Shown here piece by piece: positions 25,069-33,990 of a stretch of DNA of 64,000 bases. Position 1 is the stretch's first letter; every line of letters starts with the position of its first letter. The stretch spans positions 3,038,369 through 3,102,368 of the forward strand of contig OZ024786.1 of the NCBI GenBank assembly GCA_964017065.1, in the 5' to 3' direction. Under the pieces are notes generated by a model. The model saw only the letters and a program-made list of their open reading frames with translations. It was not told the DNA's origin and did not search any database. This stretch comes from Haliclona indistincta. Its lineage: Eukaryota; Porifera; Demospongiae; Haplosclerida; Chalinidae. The position numbers and the translations under genes were made by a program.

Positions 25069-26080
25069 CTAGCTGCATTTACTGCAAGTCCACTTCGCAG
25101 ACCTTGTTTTCTTGAAAACTCGGTCAGGAATGTTCAGGCAAATTTGGTGATACCACAGCTTGCAAGTATCACACTCTGCCATGTGCCCAAATCTTTCTGA
25201 TATATGTACATCCGGAAAGCGGCAAATGCAGTACACTGCAACCTGTACATCTTTGTAGATTCTTCGACTGCAAGAGCGTCTAGCTCTGGGGAAGTGTGAC
25301 AGCTTTTCTGATTCATAACACTGCTCGAGGTGACTTCTCATTAGGGATTCATCATAGGCCATACAACAAGGGTCTTTACCTGCACAAAGATCGTGTGCCA
25401 TAGCAATGGCATAGAGACCACAAGAATCTGATGATGACTGCATTTGCACATTCATCACTTGAATGTTGAATGATGGCGTCTCACACTTCAGAATGGTACA
25501 AGCTTGCTCAATAATAGTTGTGCCAGGTGTAGACAGTAAACTGTCATAAAGCTGAATCGTATTTGAATCAGGGGAAAGTTTGTTGGACAGACATGCCCAA
25601 TGGTAACCACCAACATTTATTACTTGGACGAAGCTCGATGGAGAAGAACACCACACTAACTTTTCGAGAAGATAAATGGTATCTTGCAGTCCTTCTTGTT
25701 GTGGAAAGTCCCTTTTCAAGAGGTGTTGGGCAGCTGATATGTGGTTGGCAGAGAGCCAAGCATGGTTTCTAAGAATCTTTCTTTCATTTTCTGATAAGCC
25801 AAGTCCATGTACCCAATTTTTGAGGCTGTCATCAACATCAGATGGTAGAGAAGAAGATGACACCTGTACAGGTTGGATTGATCATGATACTGTGGTGCCT
25901 ATTATGTTGGTTACTGTTGTTAAAACACCATACCAACTGCATAAATGTACTAAATTTGGTTCAAAGCACAGAAACATACATTGCTATTGCCAAAAAACAT
26001 GTACTATGTACCTCATACAAAGATTCTTGGTATGCCAATTCATCGTCACCACTTTCAGGAAGCCCATCAGTCCAAATCAT
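25069..26080 (-). CDS. transposon-borne Ulp1-like cysteine protease with C-terminal PHD finger
   Basis: The main exon is 25069-25863 (264 codons plus stop); its first codon is GTG directly after the acceptor TGTACAG. A likely first exon, 26012-26080, starts with ATG, encodes 23 acidic residues (ending AYQESLYE) and has donor GTACAT in phase 0, for ~287 aa in total. In the main exon the C48 (Ulp1/SENP) layout is visible: His88 in GGYHWACL, Asp107 in QLYDS, Cys148 in DSCGLYA. Residues 211-263 form a C4HC3 PHD finger (CIC, AECDTC, WYHQIC, WTCSKC). C48-like proteases are carried by several eukaryotic transposon groups, and PHD fingers read histone tails. A role in processing SUMO-like modifiers or choosing chromatin targets during transposition is inference. 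Exon 1 is less certain than exon 2. Confidence 0.72.
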
Positions 26081-26407
26081 TGCTCCTTCATGTATATATA
26101 AAACACATGCATGCATGTCTTGTAACATTAGCAAAAATAACACCATACTAAGCTTAAGTCTACAATCAGATTACAGAATTCTAGGGAGCTAATGGGTCAT
26201 ACCACGAGCCTAGGATCAGAATAACACATGTACAGGTAAGCATGTTAGCGGGAAATATGACCTGCTCTATCTCTGCATGGTCAAAGGTGCCTCAGGTTTC
26301 ACCCTCGGCATTTCCTTGACTTCACTCAAGTGCGCCCTTTGTCACCGGATATATAATAACAGGTCATGCGGGACATAATTAACCTACACCAACACACTAG
26401 CTGTGCA

Positions 26408-29400
26408 CTACACACCGAAGGGTTTCTTGACTGGACTCTCTTCACACAGTCCCACTGAGATATCTCCAGTCTCCTGTTTTCTTATGGAGCGAGCAATGAC
26501 ACTCTTGACAGGCACTGTACATTAAAATGAATTTAAACTCTGATATGAATAATTCCCTTTGATGTAATGAATGAGGTGTCCAAATTCTCACATACACCTG
26601 TGCACGAGCGGGCGTAAAAACATGGCCATTACCACGCACTAGGCAGCAAACAAAGCGCTGTTTAACTTGCTATCAGTGCGTTTTGCACTGATTCAGGTAG
26701 CTTGCTGGGACAACAGTGTTCTTCCACTTTCAGGCAAGTTATAATCAGAGGTTAAACACTTCAGTTTTCAGTGTATATCAATTTGCACACCTCAATTTGC
26801 CCTCGGGTTTAAATTCCTATATACACCACCACAGTGTTTAACCTACATAAACCCTCATGCATAGAGATCTCACCTTTCTTGACTGGACTCTCTTTGTCAT
26901 GTTCAACTGAAACGTCACCGCTGGTCTCCTTCTTTCTTGTGTAGCGGGTTACGGCTCTCTTGGAAGGCACTGTACATTAAATGAATAAACCCTCATGCAC
27001 ACGAGACCTCAGAAATCACCTTTCCTGACTGGACTCTCTTCGTCATGTTCAACTGAAACGTCACCACTGGTCTCCTTCTTTCGTGTGTAGCGTGCTAAGG
27101 CACTCTTGGCAGGCACTGTACATTAAATAAATAAACCCTCACGCACACACAAAGATACCTCAGAAATCACCTTTCTTGACTGGACTCTCTTCACCACTGG
27201 TCTCCTACTTTCTTGTGTAGCGTGCTACGGCAATCTTGGCAGGCACTGTACATTAAATGAATAAACCCTCATGCACACACGAGACCTCAGAACTCACCTT
27301 TCTTGACTGGACTCTCTTTGTCATGTTCAACTGAAACGTCACCACTGGTCTCCTTCTTTCGTGTGTAGCGTGCTAAGGCACTCTTGGCAGGCACTGTACA
27401 TTAAATGAATAAACCCTCATGCACACACAAAGATACCTCAGAAATCACCTTTCCTGACTGGACTCTCTTCACCACTGGTCTCCTTCTTTCTTGTGTAGCG
27501 TGCTACGGCAATCTTGGCAGGCACTGTACATTAAATGAATAAACCCTCACGCACACACAAAGATACCTCAGAACTCACCTTTCTTGACTGGACTCTCTTT
27601 GTCATGTTCAACTGAAACGTCACCACTGGTCTCCTTCTTTCGTGTGTAGCGTGCTACGGCACTCTTGGCAGGCACTGTACATTAAATGAATAAACCCTCA
27701 CGCACACACAAAGATACCTCAGAACTCACCTTTCCTGACTGGACTCTCTTCGTCATGTTCAACCGAAACGTCACCGCTGGTCTCCTTCTTTCTTGTGTAG
27801 CGTGCTACGGCACTCTTGGCAGGCACTGTACATTAAATGAATAAACCCTCATGCACACACAAAGATACCTCAGAACTCACCTTTCTTGACTGGACTCTCT
27901 TCGTCATGTTCAACTGAAACGTCACTACTGGTCTCCTTCTTTCTTGTGTAGCGTGCTACGGTACTCTTTGCAGGCACTGTACATTGAAAGAATTAACCTT
28001 GATGCACACACAAAGAGACCTCAGAACACTTACTCTTTTTCACTTCTCGCACATGCTTCCTTTCCTCTTTGCCATATTCCTTCTGAGCTTTTTGTACAGC
28101 TTTGTCCTTGAAGTCCTTGCGTGCTTGTTCTCCGGTTATCACTCTAGACGAGACTTTAGGTTTGGCAGTGGGTAACTCACTTAAAGGCTTCGGATATGTT
28201 AAGATGTCCTTCAATGGCCTGCCTGCAGAAGCATAGGTGTAGTTCTTGTGAGGGTCCATTGTCTCTAGAGTCTGCCTCCTCATGGGACCGATGCCTGAAG
28301 CTCGCTTTCTTGATGGTGTAAGCATGGGTAGGTATGGCAATCCATCATTGTCTTCTGGCTCAGAAAAGCTATATTCAGATGGCATGACCTTGCTTCTGTT
28401 CAATGGGTAAATCCCTGTCGTTTCAAATCCCGACTGGATGTTTTCCATTGTGAGAGTAGCATTCCATGCCTTGCTGAACACTGAGGAGAACGAAAATCGG
28501 CTCACAACTTTGCCAGGATTCTTGGCCATAAACTCTTGGCAGAGTTGAAAATAGCGAGTTTTTAACGGGCCAAAAATGCTTTTGTCTAAAGGTTGGCATA
28601 AGTGAGTGGTGTTTGGGGGTAGAGTAAATAGAATCACTTTCTCTTTTGCAGCTGCTCGAATGGTTTCAGGGCAGTAATGCGTGCTGTGTCCATCCATTAG
28701 AAGCAGTAGTGGACGGATTGAAGGTGCATATAGCAAGAATAGATTGTGGAACCAAATGTCGAACAAATCTTGATCGATCCAGCCATTGTCAGAGAATGCA
28801 TGTAAGGTACCACGGACTTCCCCAGCTGCCATATCAGGGTGCATGGTCTTCACATTCCAAATTACCATAGGTGGAATGCAGATGCCACCAGCATTTACAC
28901 ATCCAACAACAGTAATGTTGGTTTTCCTCCCACTCGTGGCACACCATGGATTCTTCATACCTTTCTTTGTAACAATTTTTGTTGGACGGTGCTCTAATGG
29001 CATGCCTGTTTCGTCAATGTTGAAGATTTGATTTGGTCTATCCAGAAGATCATACTCAATGAGGACTTTCTCAAGCATGTCAAAGTAACGTGAAATCACT
29101 TCTGGGTCGGTTGCTTTTGCTCTTGCAACAGATACCTTTGCTGGAATTCTCAGTGTTAATGAGTGCCGCCTGGAAAATGACTCCCACCATCCATGAGTAA
29201 CAGTGACATCTAACCCCTTGTTGTCACACTGCTTTTGAACCAGTGCAATCACAGTCTTCCGTGATTTTGAGTACCCAACCTCTGCACAGCGAACTAAAAA
29301 TCGGACCAGTTCAGCTTCTTCAGCTTCAGTGAGATATTTTGATTTGCCACTGATCGTGGCTCCAGGGAGAATTTTACCTCTATAGTGATCCCCCAATGTG

Positions 29401-29594
29401 GAGCGAGGAATTCCATACTCTTCAGCTGCCCGCCTTTGACTCATCTGGCCTGATCTCACAACTTGACATGCGGCAGTAATGCATTGCTCATTCCAGTTCT
29501 TGTACGATGGAGGACGGCTGGCTAATTCTTGAGTATGAAGTGGGGGTTCCTTACTCTTATATATTCTATCCCTCAAGGCAATCTCTGCCATCAC
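26408..29594 (-). CDS. pogo/CENP-B-like DDE transposase with exon-array C-terminus (about 797 aa)
   Basis: Exon 1 (28034-29594, 520 codons + 1 nt) has an N-terminal psq-type helix-turn-helix (about 35-75, MSQRRAAEEYGIPRSTLGDH), a second DNA-binding segment (about 85-155) and a DDE_1 catalytic core: Asp194 (FNIDETGMP), Asp301 (LLMDGHSTHY), Asp337 (HLCQPLDKSIFGPLK), with 35 residues between the last two. The donor AGA/GTAAGT is in phase 1. It then splices to small phase-1 exons 27881-27976, 27730-27825, 27579-27674, 27449-27523, 27298-27393, 27171-27245, 27020-27115, 26874-26969 and the terminal exon 26408-26514 ending in TAG. The sum is 2394 nt, exactly 798 codons. Each small exon encodes a Lys/Arg- and Glu/Asp-rich repeat around ARYTRKKETSGDVS. 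Further 5' exons cannot be excluded. Confidence 0.85.
26874..27976 (-). repeat. tandem exon array (eight units, ~151-bp period)
   Basis: Each unit holds one 96-bp exon (two are 75 bp, with the same in-frame 21-bp deletion) plus ~55 bp of intron with near-identical acceptor (TTAATGTACAG) and donor (GTGAG). All exons are symmetric phase 1-1. Unit starts at 26874, 27020, 27171, 27298, 27449, 27579, 27730 and 27881. A diverged ninth copy, 26408-26514, serves as the terminal exon. Confidence 0.88.
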
Positions 29595-30040
29595 GACCAG
29601 ATAGCTACATGTATATAGAAAACATGGATAACGTAAAGGGGTTGGATAAAAATGTTAGCATGTACATGTACAGGCTTGACAATTGCATATACAAATGCTG
29701 GTGAGCCATTTACACATAGTTGGGAATCATACTCTCCAAGACAGACTACAGTAGATTTAGTCTGTTTGCCCACACTGAGCAGCATCCCCACCTGCATACA
29801 TCCACTCGTTAGTCTCATGTGATGGTGTACTTACAAGACATGCACACATTGAACAGATCTAACACATCCATACTAATCTGCGACATCACCAACGACAGTT
29901 TAAGCCTCAAGTATAGCTAGGGCACACTTAGATCTAGCTAATGACATCAGCCAAAGGCCTCAAACGCACCACAGTTGTCAACACTTTAAGAGACAGCACT
30001 CGAACAGTCCGCGAAACAGTCCCAACAGCACGAGCACCGA

Positions 30041-30501
30041 TGTAGTGGGCGTGGCCGATGAAGATCAAGAAGTGCTCCGCAAACTGGCTGGCCTAGCTTT
30101 CTAGCCAGCGCGCAAGAAGTTACTAGATTTATTCCGTGTGTCGTGCGAGACTTGGGCTACCACTAAATGCTATCAAGATTGGAAGCAGTGTCTGCTGCTT
30201 GGAAGGAGACTGGCGTGCCGAGGATACATGCAAACGGCCGATAGCATGTTTTATCAGCAGTTTCGGCGGATCACCTTAGACGGGCGTGGCCCGTCCTCCC
30301 GCGGAACCGGCGAGGACGGGCCACGCCCGTCTAGGATCACCTCTGGTCCAATACTTTGCAATGCTATTCGCTTCTAGTTTGGTTTCCAAGAACCCCATTC
30401 AATGCCTAGTAGTTTGCAACAAAACCAGGCTCTATTGCATGTACTGCCTTTCCAGCAGAGCGGCCGATCTTCAATGGTGGCCGATAATTGGTGGCTTACT
30501 C
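30041..30501. repeat. right terminal inverted repeat of the 6-kb transposon
   Basis: 461 bp = 395 bp homologous to the left arm plus 66 bp from a hairpin insertion (30276-30333) and its duplicated target. Confidence 0.9.
30276..30333. mobile_element. 58-bp palindromic micro-insertion in the right TIR
   Basis: A near-perfect hairpin: AGACGGGCGTGGCCCGTCCT pairs with its complement around a short GC-rich loop. The direct repeat GGATCACC flanks it (30268-30275 and 30334-30341), while the left TIR has a single GGATCGCC-type site and no insert. The precise 8-bp target duplication indicates transposase-mediated integration of a tiny non-autonomous element. Confidence 0.85.
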
Positions 30502-30503
30502 TA

Positions 30504-30735
30504 GTCCGGCATCACCACTAAGACATCATCGATATCGTACTCTGAGAACTTGAGCTTCTGCACCTCCTCAAACCGATAGTCCATCTTGATCACTTTAGCA
30601 AACTCAGGATTCATTGATTTCTTGCTCATCTCAGTACGAGCATACTATACACTCAGAAACAAGGAAGCATCAAGTACACGAATCATAAAACTTGTTCCCG
30701 GCGTACTTGGTCCCATCCTTTCCCTCTTTGGGATC
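30504..30735 (-). pseudogene. copine-like C2-domain exon fragments
   Basis: Exon-like segment 30504-30644 (acceptor GTATAG) encodes RTEMSKKSMNPEFAK and KMDYRFEEVQKLKF followed by YDID, the characteristic core of a copine C2 domain. A second segment ending at 30735 (acceptor CTGTAG) encodes DPKEGKDGTKYAG, the preceding C2 loop. The order on the minus strand is correct for a copine gene. The first segment runs into the TA target of the 6-kb transposon and hits a stop right at the junction. The second has no in-phase donor. Possibly a gene broken by the transposon, or an older fragment. Copines are calcium-dependent phospholipid-binding proteins. Confidence 0.55.
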
Positions 30736-32008
30736 CTACAGAGGGAGAGACACAGTGACACTTATTTTATATTCTAGTTAAAAAAATAGAAATAAAATAA
30801 TTAAAAGTTCTTAGAAGTCAAATTGGAACTATATTTGTTCAAATTGTGGTTCCGGCTGAAACTGCAACTAAAACTAAAATTAATAGTTAAAAATTTTAGT
30901 TCAAAACTTAATCTAGAACTAATTTTCAGTACATTACTGGAAAAACACTAGAGTGGTCGCTTTACATTTTCATTGATAGCAGTCTTTTGCACAATCTTTG
31001 CTACTTATAAAGCCATGCTAATGATGGTCAGTAAATCTAGTGAGATTGTTTTTTGTACCAACTTTTGTATAATGAAATTAATTCCGCCTATCTCTCTTCT
31101 CTCCTTGGATTAATCACCATCATCAGTACAGCTGTACATGCGAGCTGACTCTTTCACTCGACTGTGCCGAAGTCTGCTATGAATATCTCTGAACATTAAC
31201 TATTAACCCAATAATATCAACTCCGTGCCCCTCTCTGTCACAACTTCAAGTTGACAGACTGAACAACATGATATTAGTGTCTATTTATAGTGTCTATCAT
31301 TATAGAGGACACCCCTCATCCCTCTATATTGGGCACTTACTGAATCCCAAATATAACCCACATAATGTGCATCCCCACATTATCATTGCTGAGCGGCTAT
31401 GTTAATAATAAACACCTAACCAGAGGATACCCTCTCTACAACGGACAATTTTGTTGGTCCCGATGGTATCTGCATTAGACGCGCTCCACTGTGTACACTC
31501 AGTTGATGCGTGTTTGTACACACTGACCTGATAGCAGCATATTTTACATAATTAGCAGCATCATGGTCAGTTAATATCCTACTGTGGGAGTGTTGATGGT
31601 GATTGATACTATCATCACTTACTAGATACCTGTCTGTTAAATGTCTATTGTGCTATTATGCTATTATTGTCTATTATGCTATTGTATATTATGTGTGGTA
31701 ATGCACAGCTCTCTTTGTTTGTGCCTGCCTTATATGTTGTGCATCAAATCAGTGCATTCTCCTCGTAATGTAGTGAATTCAAGCTTCATTTCTCATGGCT
31801 TATCCTAATTTGTGCATAGACAATGGTAGTTACCATTATTTTATTTCAAAAATGGAGATTGAACTTCATTTAGCTAGTTCTTTAAAATTAAACTATGACA
31901 TGTCATTTATATGTTCCGTTATTATTTGTTGGAACTATAGTGATGGAGTGTTCTGACACACATGCACTTAAGGAGGGTCAACACTCGCTCCATTATCCAT
32001 AATCCATA
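30736..32008. other. non-coding spacer
   Basis: AT-rich, no exon with consistent splice signals recognised. It may be former copine intron. Confidence 0.4.
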
Positions 32009-32860
32009 ATTAGGGAGGCACGGTAGTGACTCCCTATGTAGGGATGAACGAGAAAACAAGATAGCGGCTACATACAATGTATTAGCGTTCAAACGCTGAT
32101 ATTTCGCCTGGTGTTGAATTTTATACGTCTTTAGACACTTTGATCTGCTCTCTGGCGTTGCCCCATCTTACAGTAGCAAGGAGATTGCTCGAAATTGTTA
32201 CTAAAGTGACGAACCTGGAACGGTGAAAATCGAGTTTCGTAATCTTTTCGTTTTCTTCTTTCTTTCTTCAACTCGCCTAGCGCCTTTACGCGAGCAGTGT
32301 CGAGACCAAAACATCCACGAACAGTCGTGAAATTCTCCTGGCATGTGCCTTTTGAGCTTTGTTTTTAGCGTAACGGTAATCTGGCGATTTCTCGATCGTG
32401 ATCCATTGTCAGCTTAGTGTTAGACGCCATTATTGTGATTGCGCAATACGCACGTGACCAAGCAATGGGCAGCGCACGTGACCAAGCAGCTAAAAGTATC
32501 GCTGCGCCGTGTGGATCACTATCACGGAGAACACACACCCGGCATTTGTCTGAAGTCTTCGAAGAACGATAAGCTCGTGTAGGATCGCCATTCTGCACTT
32601 GCCAGATAATTATAACCGCCGTATAGGTCTACAAACAAGTGTGGGCGGGGCTCGTATGCACTGCATGCATGCATGCATGCATGCGTAGGCGACCAGGCAG
32701 ACCTGATACGTACAACTTAATGATTTTAGCTACAAGTTTAAGAAAAGCCATCAACAACAGGAATACTAAACTAATGGTGGAAACAAAGACTTCTCCGTAC
32801 ATGCATGATATTGAACTGCACTTCACTAAAAAGAAAAAAGGACACAAACAAGAAATTAAA
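32009..32860 (+). mobile_element. ATTAGGGAGG hairpin-type element, body portion upstream of gene C
   Basis: Begins ATTAGGGAGGCACGGTAGTG and follows the family body (GATTGCGCAATACGCACGTG, CAAGTGTGGGCGGGGCTCG, AAAGGACACAAACAAG). In other copies this runs directly into the terminal foldback. Here it is joined instead to an inverted copy of the gene C upstream region. Confidence 0.75.
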
Positions 32861-33868
32861 TTTTTGGGAAAATTCTTCTATTACTACGGTATTTTAAAAT
32901 ACAAATTGCAGTTAACGCTTCACTACTGATAATTAATTGTAAATCAATACACTTATGTGCACGGCATAAAGGTTGTATGCCATTAGGAAAATAATTTGCA
33001 AGTATGTATGGCATGCATTGTTTCTAAATGCACAATACTGCATTTACAGAATTTATTTTTAAAGAACATTAATTTTATGAAAATTAATATCTAACAGTTA
33101 ATTGTTGCCTCTTCTTTGTACACTGTTAGTGACATTTTCTGATCAGTCAACTACACTTTGTTGACCCTCCATGTACAAGAAATTATAAAGATTTCTATCG
33201 AAATCAAAAGGATGTAGTGATGAAGAAATCTACCACTGGTTCACAATGTAAACCAACAAGGAACAAGCATAGAATGGTAACACGCTAACAGACCATAGAT
33301 CCCTACATCAGTGGCTGTACATAAGATCAATATTTTGTCACAAGCTGAATTCTATTCAGTGTCAGTCAACAGTAAATAACTTAACTAGCTATAGTCTGGC
33401 CACAGCAGCCACTGATGTAGGGATCTATGGTCTGTTAGCAAGTCAATCGTGTTACCATTCTATGCTTGTTCCTTGTTGGTTTACATTGTGAACCAGTGGT
33501 AGATTTCTTCATCACTACATCCTTTTGATTTCGATAGAAATCTTTTTAATTTCTTGTACATGGAGGGTCAACAAAGTGTAGTTGACTAATCAGAAAATGT
33601 CACTAACAGTGTACAAAGAAGAGGCAACAACTGTTAGATATTAATTTTCATAAAATTAATGTTCTTTAAAAATAAATTCTGTAAATGCAGTATTGTGCAT
33701 TTAGAAACAACGCATGCCATACATACTTGCAAATTATTTTCCTAATGGCATACAACCTTTATGCCGTGCACATAAGTGTATTGATTTACAATTAATTATC
33801 AGTAGTGAAGCGTTAACTGCAATTTGTATTTTAAAATACCGTAGTAATAGAAGAATTTTCCCAAAAAT
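32861..33868. repeat. ~1.0-kb palindrome upstream of gene C
   Basis: The left arm (32861 to ~33340) is the inverted copy of the right arm (~33390-33868). The outer parts are gene C upstream sequence (its orthologous stretch is at about 9050-9330 beside gene B). The inner part is the ATTAGGGAGG-family terminal foldback (about 33193-33556). Both outer ends read TTTTTGGGAAAATTC or its complement. Confidence 0.85.
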
Positions 33869-33924
33869 GTTTGTTCAGTATTATGTATACGTGCACTGCG
33901 TTGTGTTGTCATGGTAATGATTGA

Positions 33925-33958
33925 TGACGTCAACTGAATTCATGCATAGTATTTATAG
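33925..33958 (+). promoter_or_regulatory. gene C core promoter: CRE-like site plus TATA box
   Basis: TGACGTCA (33925-33932) and TATTTATAG (33950-33958), same order and spacing as in gene B. The right edge of the palindrome ends about 57 bp upstream. Confidence 0.6.
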
Positions 33959-33990
33959 GGCACACTTGCTCAGTAACTTACACTGCATGC

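Larger units (their letters stand above)
24503..30501. mobile_element. complete 6.0-kb pogo-like DNA transposon with long TIRs
   Basis: Left arm 24503-24897 (395 bp) and right arm 30041-30501 are near-perfect inverted repeats beginning GAGTAAGCCACCAATTATCG. The right arm is 66 bp longer only because of a hairpin insertion with its target duplicate. TA flanks both ends (24501-24502 and 30502-30503), the target duplication of the Tc1/mariner/pogo superfamily. It contains a DDE transposase gene and a Ulp1-PHD gene, both on the minus strand. Intact reading frames and well-matched arms suggest recent activity. Most pogo elements have TIRs of tens of base pairs, so 395-bp arms are unusual. Confidence 0.9.
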
